A DNA stretch of 55,307 nucleotides from an uncultured bacterium (GCA_938014335.1 CALLRP010000050.1:1-55307); one strand, 5' to 3'. Shown: positions 17,608 through 28,236, counted from the first letter of the stretch. A program made the numbers and translations. The notes: a model not told the origin generated them from the letters alone.

Positions 17608-17635
17608 ATCAGGGAGAGAAAAATCTCTCCCTGAT
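17608..17635 (-). terminator. Hairpin terminator after the tgt-yajC-secDF operon
   Basis: A perfect 12-bp stem (17608-17619 with 17624-17635, core TCAGGGAGAG/CTCTCCCTGA) closes a four-base loop. It lies 34 bases past the secDF stop in the 97-base gap before the antiporter gene. On the minus strand a short T-rich stretch follows, so it probably ends the sec operon transcript. Confidence 0.7.
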
Positions 17636-17668
17636 AATTTTCTTGGTTTATTCGGGTAATAAGCAAAT

Positions 17669-20407
17669 CTATATTTTCGCTCCTGCTTTTGCCTGGGTAG
17701 TCTTTTTAACAGTTCCTGTTTTGGCTTGTCCTGCTAATCGTAATTGTCGCTGTTCGCTCTTTTCTTGCCAGATAAGTACAATAGGTGATGCTACAAAGAT
17801 TGAAGAGTAAGTCCCTACGATGATTCCTACCAGCAGAGCTAATGCAAAGTCGTGGATAGCAATACCCCCAAAAACAAACAAAACCACTACTGTAAATAAT
17901 GTTGTTAAAGCTGTTAGTATGGTTCGACTTAGTGTTTCATTGATGGATATATTGAGGATATCCATATATTTGTATCCTTTGCCACGATATAATTTCATAT
18001 TTTCACGAACGCGGTCAAAGACTACGATGGTATCGTTTAATGAGTAACCGATGATAGTTAAGATTGCGGCGATAACGCCCATATCAATTTGCCGACGCAG
18101 GACAGCAAAAGTCCCTAATGTAATTAGCACATCGTGGACTAAAGCAACAACTGCGGCAACCCCGAATTTCAGTTCGAATCGGAACCAGAGATAGACAATA
18201 ATAAACACGAAGGACCAGAAAATACATTTGAGAGCATCGGTTCGTAATTGTGCACCGACAGCGGGTCCTACGGTTTGTTGGTCTTCTATTGCTACATCTT
18301 CGGGTTTTCCACTTTTTGTTAGAGAGGCTAATGCTTTCTGGATGTTTTCGCCGATATCTCCTCCTGTTTCTCCGGATAAGGGTGCTGTTGAGGCAACAGT
18401 ATTATCACTTGCTGTTCCTTCTCCTGAGGGTGGGGTAGAAGTGGGTGGAGGCACATTTGGGGCAATTTTTATGTCTGTTTCTGCAATACGAATCAAGAAC
18501 CGATTCCCTGCGGAAACATCTTCTTCACTTGTTAATTGCACTATGGCTTTACCAAATCCACTTTTTGCTAATGCTTCGCGCACGGCTCCAGGTTGAATAG
18601 GTTGGTCGCTGTTAATTTGAACATTGATATTTGTACCTTGAACAAAATCAACCCCTAAATTTTCTTTGCCTCTCCATGCGAAGATAGCCATACCTATTAC
18701 AATTAAAACGGCACTGAATGTGAAAGCATAGTATCGAAGTTGCAAGAATGGGATTTTAGGTTTCATTGGGATAAAACTCAACATATTTAATGATTTGATA
18801 AGTCGGCGGTTTACTAAAAAGTCAAATAAAGCACGACAAACGACTAATGCGGCGAACACGCTGGCACAAACACCGACGCTTAGGGTTATAGCAAATCCTT
18901 CGATAGGTCCTGTGCCAAATTGTAAAAGTACCGCAGCGGCTATTAATGTAGTAATATTTGCGTCAAGAATGGTTACTGCAGAGCGAGCAAACCCATTACT
19001 CACGGCGGTAGCTAAAGCGTGCCCTAATTTTAGTTCCTCACGAATGCGTTCATAGATAAGCACATTGGCGTCAACAGCCATACCGATTGTTAAAATGAGA
19101 CCTGCCACGCCTGGTAAGGTAAGTGTCATTTCAAAATATGCCATTAAGGCAAGGATTATCAGGAAATTAATAACCAATCCTATAAGAGCAACCAGTCCTG
19201 CCCACATGTAGTAAACAGCCATAAAACCACTGACAATAATTAACGATATAACTGCGGATGTTACACTCTTATGTACTGCATCGGCACCTAAACTTGCACC
19301 TACAATACGAGTAAATTCTTCTTTTACAGGGACGAACATGGAGCCAGAATTTAATGCAATGGCCAAATCGGTTGCTTCGGGTTGTTCAAAGTTACCGGTA
19401 ATTTCACCTCTTGTTGTAATGCGGTCTCGTATAACAGGTGCGGAACAAACCATTCCATCGAGGACAATTGCCATAGCTTTATTTATGTTCTTTTCGGTTG
19501 CTTCACCGAAAAGGGCTCCGGCAGCGTTATTGAATTCAAACAAAATTTTCCAGTTAGGGGGATTGTTTTGGTCAGGAATTGCCACTGCGGAACGAAGACC
19601 ATCACCGGAGGCAATCGGTTTTCTATCTATATAATAGAGTTTATAAACCTGGTCTTCATACGGTTTTGGAGGTTGACTGAATGCCAACATTTTGTCTTCT
19701 GGAATGATCCCTTCTTTTTCACAGGACTCTATTAAACGGCGGACACGGTCGTAATTTTCTACTCGAACAGTAAAGTGGTCGCCTTTTAATTTGGGGCGAT
19801 GAATGAAGGCATTAAATTCATCGGGGTATTTATCTTTTATTTTTTGGAATACTTGGATAATATCTGTCATTTCAGCGACGATATGGAAATTCAGTTGAGC
19901 CGTTTTTTTCACCAGATTTTTTGCTCGTTCCACATTTTTTTCACCGGGTAATTGAATTTGAATTTGATTATTGCCCAGTGCCTGAATAACGGGTTCTTTG
20001 GCTTCAAATTCATTTACTCTTCGTCGTATTTGTTGAAGGACAATTTCTTGTACTTCTTTTTCAATATCCGCATCGGAATAACGGCGGTCTTTATATTCTT
20101 GCAGGCGTTCTGGGGGTAAATCATTGATGTCAAAGCGTAAGACCATATGGACACCACCTTGAAGGTCTAATCCCAAATTGATAACACGGTCACGGTCGAA
20201 CTCTGCCCATCTGCGTATGGTTTTAAACATTTCTTCTGTATAACTGTGCTTCTTTTTTGCCCACTCATCATCTTCATGTCGCCATTTTTCTAATCGTGCC
20301 TGGCGGGCTTCGTCGGATAGAGTTAACCAGCCTAAAGTGGGATACACTTGAACTATAGACCAGACAATTACAACCCAAATAATTAATGCTCGATACGGAA
20401 TATTCAT
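17669..20407 (-). CDS. secDF: Fused protein translocase subunit SecDF
   Basis: SecD and SecF use proton motive force to pull secreted proteins through SecYEG. Here both are one 912-residue protein. The SecD half has the first helix at residues 5-22, the conserved LGLDLQGGVHMVL (78-90), a large periplasmic domain and the TM block with AGLILTIGMAVDANVLIYERIREE. The SecF half starts about residue 550 with GVDFVQGTNI near 584 and ends with the ILTIIGYSLNDTIVVFDRVRE TM block. A Pro/Ser/Thr/Gly-rich insert of about 40 residues (646-682) sits in the SecF periplasmic domain and is not typical. The gene follows yajC with a 64-base gap. Confidence 0.97.
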   Translation of the reverse strand: MNIPYRALIIWVVIVWSIVQVYPTLGWLTLSDEARQARLEKWRHEDDEWAKKKHSYTEEMFKTIRRWAEFDRDRVINLGLDLQGGVHMVLRFDINDLPPERLQEYKDRRYSDADIEKEVQEIVLQQIRRRVNEFEAKEPVIQALGNNQIQIQLPGEKNVERAKNLVKKTAQLNFHIVAEMTDIIQVFQKIKDKYPDEFNAFIHRPKLKGDHFTVRVENYDRVRRLIESCEKEGIIPEDKMLAFSQPPKPYEDQVYKLYYIDRKPIASGDGLRSAVAIPDQNNPPNWKILFEFNNAAGALFGEATEKNINKAMAIVLDGMVCSAPVIRDRITTRGEITGNFEQPEATDLAIALNSGSMFVPVKEEFTRIVGASLGADAVHKSVTSAVISLIIVSGFMAVYYMWAGLVALIGLVINFLIILALMAYFEMTLTLPGVAGLILTIGMAVDANVLIYERIREELKLGHALATAVSNGFARSAVTILDANITTLIAAAVLLQFGTGPIEGFAITLSVGVCASVFAALVVCRALFDFLVNRRLIKSLNMLSFIPMKPKIPFLQLRYYAFTFSAVLIVIGMAIFAWRGKENLGVDFVQGTNINVQINSDQPIQPGAVREALAKSGFGKAIVQLTSEEDVSAGNRFLIRIAETDIKIAPNVPPPTSTPPSGEGTASDNTVASTAPLSGETGGDIGENIQKALASLTKSGKPEDVAIEDQQTVGPAVGAQLRTDALKCIFWSFVFIIVYLWFRFELKFGVAAVVALVHDVLITLGTFAVLRRQIDMGVIAAILTIIGYSLNDTIVVFDRVRENMKLYRGKGYKYMDILNISINETLSRTILTALTTLFTVVVLFVFGGIAIHDFALALLVGIIVGTYSSIFVASPIVLIWQEKSEQRQLRLAGQAKTGTVKKTTQAKAGAKI

Positions 20408-20471
20408 GGGACCTATTTTTGCTCCTTTTGTGGTTTATTGTTAAAAAATATTGTTATATATTCTAAAAACT

Positions 20472-20852
20472 TTATTTCTTTTTTTCTCCATTTGCTTTGG
20501 AAACGATTTGTGCTACCGCACCACGGATAAAATCAATTTCTACTTTATCATCTACACGAAGGGTTACTTTCTCTTCAGATAAATCTACAACAGTTCCATA
20601 CATACCGCCTGTAGTTACTACTTTATCCCCTTTCGCTAAGGCATTCAACATTTCACGCCGTTCTTTTTCGCGTTTTTGCTGGGGACGTATCATTAAAAAA
20701 TACATAATAGCAATAAACGCTAAAATCATCGGAAGCATACTTCCCCATGGACTGGGTGTAGGGGCAGATGTTTGTTCTGCCGCACTCTGTGCTGTAGAAG
20801 CAACTTCCGAAGGGACTGCTTCTTCTGTTTGTGCAATAAGAAAACGCCACAT
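20472..20852 (-). CDS. yajC: Preprotein translocase subunit YajC
   Basis: YajC is a small one-helix partner of SecDF in the holotranslocon. The 126-residue protein has an Ala/Ser/Glu-rich N-terminus, one membrane helix (PMILAFIAIMYFLMI), the hallmark RPQQKREKERREML, and the cytoplasmic domain with GDKVVTTGGMYGTV. It is slightly longer than usual at the N-terminus. It lies between tgt and secDF, the classical order. Confidence 0.96.
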   Translation of the reverse strand: MWRFLIAQTEEAVPSEVASTAQSAAEQTSAPTPSPWGSMLPMILAFIAIMYFLMIRPQQKREKERREMLNALAKGDKVVTTGGMYGTVVDLSEEKVTLRVDDKVEIDFIRGAVAQIVSKANGEKKK

Positions 20853-20931
20853 AAAAATACCTTTCTAACGGTTTATTCGGTAAAGGACAAAGATAAGTAG
20901 TATTATTTATTTTTTACTTACACCTCAACCT

Positions 20932-22080
<1,149 letters not shown>

Positions 22081-22262
22081 CTAAAAAAGCTTTATAAAAT
22101 TAAAAATATTATCTTTTTATTTTCTCTCTCTGCCTGTCCACAAGGTATAATAGTTTAATAAAATTTAGGATAAAAAATCAATACGATAAATTGCTACTTT
22201 TTTTCCTTTTCACCATTTTTGTAAAATATTAACTGAATCTAATACTTTAGGAGATATTTAAG

Positions 22263-23477
22263 ATGAGTTCCATCCTCGACGCATTGAAGAAACTCGAGGA
22301 AGAAAAACAGCGACAGTTAAAATTACTCGAAAAGGAAGAGGAACAAGAACAAGAATTTTCAGAACCGATTTCGATTTCTACGATAGCAAAATCGGATAGT
22401 CCTCTTCCGATTCAAGATACTGCATCTCCCGTGATATCGCCGAAATTTTTTGTAGTAGGCTTGATTATCCTTGTAATAACGATAAGCATTATTTCGGTAT
22501 CTGCTTCGTTATGGGTTGTAAAGACACAAATTGCGAAGAATACAACTACAACAGTTCCAGCAGAATTAACTAATATACCTCAAAAGACAACGGAAACAGA
22601 GATAACACCTCCCCCCAAAGAAGAATTATCCCAAAAAGAAAGAGCGGTAGAAAAGAAAGAAACTTCACCTGTTTCTGTTCCTCTTGAAAATAAGGTTGAA
22701 AATAAACCACCGGAAAGTGTTGTTCCTAAACCTGCTTTTGAACCTCCTCCTGTTATCAATCCACCTGAAAAAATACAACAGATAGTCCCCCCCCCTCCCA
22801 AGAAAGAATCAGAGGACCCTGTTCAGGTTAGGCAACCTATAATTACTGAAGAACCCCCTTTGCAGGTGGCTAAAAATATATCATCAGAACCTCCAAATGC
22901 GGTAGTAGAAGAAGTAAAGAAAGAAATTTCTCCACCGACTGCATCTCCTCAAATTACAGAGGAAACTCCACAAATCATGGAGGGAACTCCACAGCAATCT
23001 ATACCTGAGCCTCCGCCATCGGAAGTTCCTTCTCCTTCTGTAAATACCCACATAAGTAGTGTCCCTGCTACGACAGAATCTCAAAAGGAATTTCCCCCTC
23101 CTCCCCCTGAGACAAAACCTGCAAGTGTTCCAACGGTTGTTACAAGAAATTTGCAACCACCACCTGCTTTAAAACCGGAGCAATTTCAGCAGGCATTAAC
23201 ATTACCCAAACCGAAGGCTGAAGAAACAGTGGATATGACAAGACTACCTGTATTGAGAACTTCGGATAGGGCTCGGTTAGGATTGGAAGATATGAAATTG
23301 AATGTTTTGCGTGAAGCAGGGCCTAAAAATCCGCATGGTTTGGCTATTATCAATCTTGTTAAGGTATATGTGGGTGAGATGATACCGGGGACATCCGTTC
23401 GCTTGTTAGATGTGAAGACTCATGGAATTGCAATTGAAGTTGTTGGGACAGGTGAACGCTATTATGTGCCTCGTTAG
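22263..23477 (+). CDS. GspB-like type II secretion accessory protein
   Basis: The 404-residue protein starts MSSILDALKKLEEEK, the N-terminal signature of GspB-type proteins (charged cytoplasmic helix), followed by one membrane helix (FFVVGLIILVITISIISV, about residues 61-80). About 230 Pro/Glu/Lys-rich residues span the periplasm. The last 65 or so residues (LNVLREAGPKNPHGLAIINLVKVYVGEMI...GERYYVPR) match the GspB C-terminal domain. In type II secretion GspA-GspB help place the secretin in the outer membrane. No other gsp gene is nearby, so it may serve a system encoded elsewhere. A -10-like GGTATAAT at 22144-22151 lies in the leader without a clear -35. Confidence 0.78.
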   Translation: MSSILDALKKLEEEKQRQLKLLEKEEEQEQEFSEPISISTIAKSDSPLPIQDTASPVISPKFFVVGLIILVITISIISVSASLWVVKTQIAKNTTTTVPAELTNIPQKTTETEITPPPKEELSQKERAVEKKETSPVSVPLENKVENKPPESVVPKPAFEPPPVINPPEKIQQIVPPPPKKESEDPVQVRQPIITEEPPLQVAKNISSEPPNAVVEEVKKEISPPTASPQITEETPQIMEGTPQQSIPEPPPSEVPSPSVNTHISSVPATTESQKEFPPPPPETKPASVPTVVTRNLQPPPALKPEQFQQALTLPKPKAEETVDMTRLPVLRTSDRARLGLEDMKLNVLREAGPKNPHGLAIINLVKVYVGEMIPGTSVRLLDVKTHGIAIEVVGTGERYYVPR

Positions 23478-23534
23478 AATTATTAAATTATTAGAAGATA
23501 ATAAAAAAGCCTAAATTATAAAGGAGTAAATGTT

Positions 23535-24500
23535 ATGATTAAGAAACTATTATTAATAATCATCCTATCTTCGATACTGGTATCTTGTGGTCCATCACAA
23601 AAAACGGCATCCACACAATCGGGACAAAAAACAATTGAGATTGCAGTTATCCCGAAATCGTTTTCTCATCAGTTCTGGCTAACTGTTAAAGCAGGTGCAG
23701 AACAGGCAGGAAAAGAGTTAGGTGTAAAAATTGTATGGCAGGGAACTGCAAAGGAAACAGAAATCGAACAACAAATCAATATTGTTCAAGATATGATTAA
23801 TCGGGGTGTGTCGGCTATTGTTCTTGCGGCAAGCGATGCAAATGCTTTAATTGGAATTGTGGAAACAGCGATGAGTAAAGGTATTCCTGTAATTACAATA
23901 GATTCAGGTGTTAATTCCGATAAACCGCTTTCTTTTGTAGCAACTGATAATGTGTCGGGGGCTAAAATCGCCGCGGATACACTTGCGAAACTGATTGGTG
24001 AGGAAGGAGAGGTTGGGTTAATTCCATTTGTTGCTGGAGCGGCGACTTCTGAAATGCGCGAGCGTGGATTTAAAGAAGGAATTGCTAACTATCCTAATAT
24101 AAAATTAGTATCTACTCTCTACAGTGATAGTAATGTAGCCAAGGCTATGGATGTTACCAATGATATGTTGACCTCTTTCCCTAATATAAAAGGGATTTTT
24201 GCAGCGAACGAATCCAGTGCGGTCGGTTGTGCACAAGCTATCCGAAGTAAGGGTAAAGCGGGACAGGTAAAAATTGTGGCTTTTGATGCAGCTGAAGAGG
24301 AAATCCAGGCGTTGAAAGAAGGGGTTATACAGGCACTTATAGTTCAAAATCCATTTAAGATGGGTTATCTCGGTGTAAAGAGTGCCTATGATGCGATACA
24401 GGGAAAACCTGTTGAAAAACGGATTGATACGGGTGTCACTGTGGTTACTTCTGAAAATTTAAATGACCCCGAAATTCAAAAACTTTTAACCCCCCTTTAA
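23535..24500 (+). CDS. Lipoprotein, RbsB-type periplasmic sugar-binding protein
   Basis: The 321-residue protein has a lipoprotein signal with lipobox VSCG (Cys18) and the two-lobed type I binding-protein fold (Peripla_BP_4): AVIPKSFSHQFWLTVKAGAE, the hinge VLAASDANAL, ITIDSGVNSDKP, and GIFAANESSAVGCAQA. Family members bind ribose, other sugars or autoinducer-2 and feed ABC importers. No ABC ATPase or permease gene is adjacent, so the ligand and partner are unknown. AAGGAG precedes the ATG. Confidence 0.88.
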   Translation: MIKKLLLIIILSSILVSCGPSQKTASTQSGQKTIEIAVIPKSFSHQFWLTVKAGAEQAGKELGVKIVWQGTAKETEIEQQINIVQDMINRGVSAIVLAASDANALIGIVETAMSKGIPVITIDSGVNSDKPLSFVATDNVSGAKIAADTLAKLIGEEGEVGLIPFVAGAATSEMRERGFKEGIANYPNIKLVSTLYSDSNVAKAMDVTNDMLTSFPNIKGIFAANESSAVGCAQAIRSKGKAGQVKIVAFDAAEEEIQALKEGVIQALIVQNPFKMGYLGVKSAYDAIQGKPVEKRIDTGVTVVTSENLNDPEIQKLLTPL

Positions 24501-24608
24501 TAATGAGTAAATTCTCAAAAATTCAATGGTTAATAATTTGACTTAAAAAAATTGATCTATATATCATCCTATCCACTTTAGCGTTTTTTATAAAGCAAAT
24601 GAGGGGTC

Positions 24609-25538
24609 TTACTTATTCACAAAACGGAATAGCTCTCTGCCACGAACATCAAAGACTTCTACTTTTTGTTGATGAATCAATTCTTTTATTAAGGGTTTAA
24701 TTAATCCTTCGGAAACATCTAAGGCAAAAGATAATTCCGACAGAGAACACGGATGCCTTTGCAACACAGCTAAAATATCTTCGGGTTGTATTTCTTTTTG
24801 AGAAGTTGATGTTTCAGGTAGTGTGGGATACTCTGCAATAACTTCAGCAGTAGGAGTAAATAACGAAACAAATTCTTCGAGTTCTGAAAGTGTTAACCCA
24901 GAAAGAGCGGGGTCTGACGGAGGTCGAGTTACCGTATTTAAATGTATACGATCTGGATTTATCTGGGCAGAGCATTGCGCAATTTGAATAATTTCTTCCA
25001 TAGTATCGGTAATACCCCTAATTAAAAGGACTTCAAGCCAAATTTTCCCATAGTATTCATGACGAAATTGGATCAGTCCGTTTAAGAAAGTTTCAAAGTC
25101 AATTGCAGGGTCGGGTTTGTTTACTCTCTGGAAGGTATATTCATTTCCCGCATCTAATGAGGGGCAAACTACATCTGCTTGTAATAAATCTGCTCTTACA
25201 TCAGGTTGAAAAAATAATAAACCATTAGTTAAAACGGCCACAGGGATAGATGTGGTTTTTTTTATGTTTGATATAAGTTTCCCTATATCTTTGCATAAAG
25301 TAGGTTCGCCGGAACCTGCTAAAGTTATAAAATCGGGTGAAACCCCCTTCAGTTTTTGTTCCAACTCGATGATTATATCTTCTACATTATAAAAAGAGAT
25401 TCGTTCTAATGATTTACAAGTCGTTGGACCTAACTGACAATAAATACAATCTTGGGTACATGTTTTAAATGGGACTAAGTCTATCCCCAATGATTTATTT
25501 AATCGGCGGGAATAGACAGGTCCGAAGACACGATTCAT
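24609..25538 (-). CDS. Radical SAM protein with C-terminal winged-helix-like domain
   Basis: The 309-residue protein carries the radical SAM cluster motif CTQDCIYC (Cys27, Cys31, Cys34) and the glycine-rich SAM site TLAGSGEPTL. The N-terminus GPVYSRRLNKSLGIDLVP is characteristic of an uncharacterised radical SAM family often annotated as MoaA-like or wybutosine-related. The last 60 residues (LSELSFALDVSEGLIKPLIKELIHQQKVEVF) look like a winged helix. The 59-residue ferredoxin gene is 42 bases upstream on the same strand and could supply its electrons. The product is not known. Confidence 0.85.
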   Translation of the reverse strand: MNRVFGPVYSRRLNKSLGIDLVPFKTCTQDCIYCQLGPTTCKSLERISFYNVEDIIIELEQKLKGVSPDFITLAGSGEPTLCKDIGKLISNIKKTTSIPVAVLTNGLLFFQPDVRADLLQADVVCPSLDAGNEYTFQRVNKPDPAIDFETFLNGLIQFRHEYYGKIWLEVLLIRGITDTMEEIIQIAQCSAQINPDRIHLNTVTRPPSDPALSGLTLSELEEFVSLFTPTAEVIAEYPTLPETSTSQKEIQPEDILAVLQRHPCSLSELSFALDVSEGLIKPLIKELIHQQKVEVFDVRGRELFRFVNK

Positions 25539-25580
25539 CTATTTGTCTCTATAATAAATATTTAAAGCAATAATTAATTT

Positions 25581-25760
25581 TTATTCTGGGAGAGAAATAG
25601 CTTCGGATGGGCATTCATCTACGCAGGCACCACAGTCGCCACATTTATCAGGGTCAACCACTGCTTTACCGTCGTCATTTAAATGAATAGCTTCTGTAGG
25701 GCATACATCAACACAACTTCCACAACCGGTGCATTTATCGGGATCAACAATCGCTGTCAT
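25581..25760 (-). CDS. Small 2x[4Fe-4S] ferredoxin (59 aa)
   Basis: This short gene encodes a complete bacterial ferredoxin. Two cluster motifs CTGCGSCVDVCP and CGDCGACVDECP are spaced as in clostridial ferredoxins, with an internal duplication visible (VDPDKC at each motif). AAGGAGT lies 7 bases before the ATG. It probably forms an operon with the radical SAM gene downstream, and it is also a candidate low-potential carrier for the bifurcating operon at 3405-9864. Confidence 0.95.
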   Translation of the reverse strand: MTAIVDPDKCTGCGSCVDVCPTEAIHLNDDGKAVVDPDKCGDCGACVDECPSEAISLPE

Positions 25761-25861
25761 AATTTTTACTCCTTCATTTGTTTTAAAACAAAAACTTTCT
25801 TACCTTTAAAAATATTTCCCATTGAAAAACATTTGATTTGAGTATAAATTGTATCAAAATA

Positions 25862-25887
25862 ATCCCCCATTTTTCTATTAGGGGGAT
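25862..25887 (-). terminator. Terminator of the HDOD gene
   Basis: ATCCCCC (25862-25868) pairs with GGGGGAT (25881-25887) around a 12-base loop, directly after the HDOD stop on the minus strand. An A/T run (ATTATTTT) follows in the direction of transcription. Confidence 0.65.
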
Positions 25888-25889
25888 AA

Positions 25890-26741
25890 CTAACTAAGAG
25901 AGGCAAATGCTTCTAAACCTGTTTCGACAACCTGGCTTATTTCTTTTTGCGAATCTTCTAAAAATGTTTCCTCGATTTTGAGTGTTTTAAACACTATCGG
26001 ATGCAGTTCGGGAATGGATTGACCTACGGAGTCTCCTAATTCCAATGCGTATGTAAAAGCATTCGCTAAGGATACTAAACAGGTTATATTTAAGAAACCT
26101 TTTGTCATTTTATCAGGGCTATGATGAAACTGAATGGCCTGGATAATGTTATCTGGCAAATTCCAGTGTTTCGCGAGTAAAGTTCCTACCTCTGTATGGT
26201 CTGTCCCGAAATATTTTGGTTCTACAACCATTAATGGGAGTTCCTTTCTTCTTGCTTCTCTTATGGCTTCTCTAAACAATTCGGGGTCAAGATAATCGAA
26301 AACGACCTTGCCAATATCATGAAGGAGTCCTGCTTCAAAAGAGTTATTCTCATCTATTTTTAATTTGCGACTTAAGAAATCCACAGTAATAGCACAAGCA
26401 AGGGTATGGTCCCATAATTTTTTTCTATCGAGGTAATCGGAACTATTTGAGAAAAAACGAAACGCGGTCACAGACAAAACAATCCCTCGAATTCCTTTAT
26501 ATCCTAATAAAACGATAGCGTCTGTCAAGCTACCGATTTTTCTTGGAAAATTATAATAAGCTGAGTTGACAACGCGGAGGATACTTCCTGCTAAACTTTG
26601 GTCAGAACTTATTAATTTTGCCAACCCAATTGCAGAACTGTCCGGATTTGCCATTTCTCGGAGTATTGCGGAAACTGTGGTGGGTAAGGTTGGAAGTGTA
26701 GAAATTTTTTCGACAATTTGAATTGGTTTCCATTCAACCAT
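25890..26741 (-). CDS. HDOD-domain protein
   Basis: The 283-residue protein is a single HDOD domain, a degenerate HD-phosphohydrolase fold found in signalling proteins. Typical parts are LPTLPTTVSAILREMANPDSS, SILRVVNSAYYNFPRKI and AIVLLGYKGIRGIVLS. The segment GLLHDIGKVVFD keeps an HD pair, but the full catalytic HD set is not evident. There is no attached receiver, GGDEF or other domain. It probably acts in regulation of motility, stress or second messengers. It is monocistronic with its own terminator. Confidence 0.9.
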   Translation of the reverse strand: MVEWKPIQIVEKISTLPTLPTTVSAILREMANPDSSAIGLAKLISSDQSLAGSILRVVNSAYYNFPRKIGSLTDAIVLLGYKGIRGIVLSVTAFRFFSNSSDYLDRKKLWDHTLACAITVDFLSRKLKIDENNSFEAGLLHDIGKVVFDYLDPELFREAIREARRKELPLMVVEPKYFGTDHTEVGTLLAKHWNLPDNIIQAIQFHHSPDKMTKGFLNITCLVSLANAFTYALELGDSVGQSIPELHPIVFKTLKIEETFLEDSQKEISQVVETGLEAFASLS

Positions 26742-26875
26742 AACTATTTCCTTTTTAATAATTAAATAAAGAATAATAGATGTATATTATAAAAAAACTC
26801 TTTGAAAAAAGAAATTTTTAGGAATGATTCATAGGTATAATTTGTTTAACATCATAAGAAACAAGGAGATAAGAT

Positions 26876-27352
26876 ATGAGCACACCGGTAAAACATTTTT
26901 TAAAAGAAGGAGATGTTGCCCCTTCATTTTCATTAAATAGCCACCGTGGAGAAAAAGTTCATTTATCTGATTTTCGTGGAAAATATGTTGTATTGTATTT
27001 TTATCCTAAGGATGACACACCCGGCTGTACGATAGAGGCAAATGAATTTCAAAAACTATCATCTGAATTTGGAAATAAAAATGCTGTGGTTTTGGGAGTA
27101 AGTCCGGATTCATTAGAATCTCATTGTTCCTTTGCAGATAAATATAGTTTAAGTTTTCATTTACTTTCGGACGAAGGACATAAAATTGCAGAAAAGTATG
27201 GTGCCTGGGGTGAAAAAAATATGTATGGGAAAATTACTTATGGGATTATACGCTCTACCTTTCTGATAGGTCCTGATGGAAAAATTATAAAGATATGGAG
27301 AAAAGTAAAACCCGAAGGTCATGCACAAAAGGTTTTGGAAAATATCCCATAA
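26876..27352 (+). CDS. bcp: Bcp/PrxQ-type peroxiredoxin, apparently 1-Cys
   Basis: This is a thiol peroxidase that reduces hydrogen peroxide and organic peroxides. The 158-residue protein has the peroxidatic motif DDTPGCTIEANEF (Cys51). In 2-Cys Bcp proteins the resolving cysteine is five residues later; here that position is Asn56. Another cysteine (Cys84, ESHCSFADKY) might resolve it. The family C-terminus RSTFLIGPDGKI is present. GGAGA precedes the ATG, and a -10-like GGTATAAT at 26834-26841 has no clear -35. Confidence 0.93.
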   Translation: MSTPVKHFLKEGDVAPSFSLNSHRGEKVHLSDFRGKYVVLYFYPKDDTPGCTIEANEFQKLSSEFGNKNAVVLGVSPDSLESHCSFADKYSLSFHLLSDEGHKIAEKYGAWGEKNMYGKITYGIIRSTFLIGPDGKIIKIWRKVKPEGHAQKVLENIP

Positions 27353-27379
27353 GATGAGCCCGGGTTGCTTGTTATAAAA

Positions 27380-28231
27380 TTAGCGTGTGCCAACAACGCG
27401 ATCTTTTGAAAATTCGCGCCAGAGGACAAACCCTATTGCGAGTAAGAGAAAACTTGTAGATAGAAGGATAATAGTAATTGTGGCACGTAGAGGACTGACA
27501 AAAAATAGTTCCTTTTGAAAACTACCAATAACGGTCATTACCGCACGGTTATAACGCTGGGAAGCAAGGGCAGGAAACATTGAGTCTAAATATTTTTGTA
27601 TTGTCCAGAAGTCGGCAATGCCGGGGATAATATTTGCAATTTTTTCCCAACCGAAAAAGAGGATAACGCCGATAATTATAGGATAATTTGTAGCACAGCC
27701 TAACATAAAACTGATGGCACCATAACCTAATAGACCCATAATTCCTACACCTAAATATTGTAGCAACAATCCAATCCCAATGAAATCTACATGTATACTT
27801 CCTAACACAATACAAGCAAAAAAGGTAAATACAAGGCCTACTGTTAACAAGAAGGTAGCAATAAGCATATAGGCAAGAAATCTGCCAAGTATCCATGCCG
27901 ATTTTGAAACAGGTCGTGTAAGCAGGTATACGATGGTTAATGAATCGACCTCTTCACGAATGCCAATAAGTCCGATAAAAAGTGCCAATAATGGGGTAAG
28001 CGTATGGACAAAAACTTGCTCCGAGAGGCGGATAAAGATTTCCAGACCGCTTTCACGGAACATAGCTCGTGAGAAGAGGGCTACAAAAATGGGAATAATC
28101 ACAGGGAGAACGCATATTACTGCCATTAATAGGAAACGGTCACGCCGTAGTGTAATTGTTAATGCATGCAGGAAAGAAGTCTTTATATCTAAAAAAAGGT
28201 CACTGATTTTTTTTATTCTCCAGATTGCCAT
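27380..28231 (-). CDS. ABC-2 type transporter permease
   Basis: The 283-residue membrane protein has about six predicted helices and the ABC-2 pattern: an N-terminal amphipathic stretch, a helix pair with ARMF-type loop, and the periplasmic loop followed by SLTIVYLLTRPVSKSAWILGR, the coupling segment typical of NosY-like permeases. It is the last gene of a run of eight. The start is five bases after the ATPase gene, so the two form one exporter. The substrate is unknown. Confidence 0.85.
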   Translation of the reverse strand: MAIWRIKKISDLFLDIKTSFLHALTITLRRDRFLLMAVICVLPVIIPIFVALFSRAMFRESGLEIFIRLSEQVFVHTLTPLLALFIGLIGIREEVDSLTIVYLLTRPVSKSAWILGRFLAYMLIATFLLTVGLVFTFFACIVLGSIHVDFIGIGLLLQYLGVGIMGLLGYGAISFMLGCATNYPIIIGVILFFGWEKIANIIPGIADFWTIQKYLDSMFPALASQRYNRAVMTVIGSFQKELFFVSPLRATITIILLSTSFLLLAIGFVLWREFSKDRVVGTR

Positions 28232-28236
28232 TTGTC

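Noticed and set aside
23535..24500. Complete sugar ABC import operon
   Set aside because: Only the binding lipoprotein is present; no permease or ATPase lies next to it.
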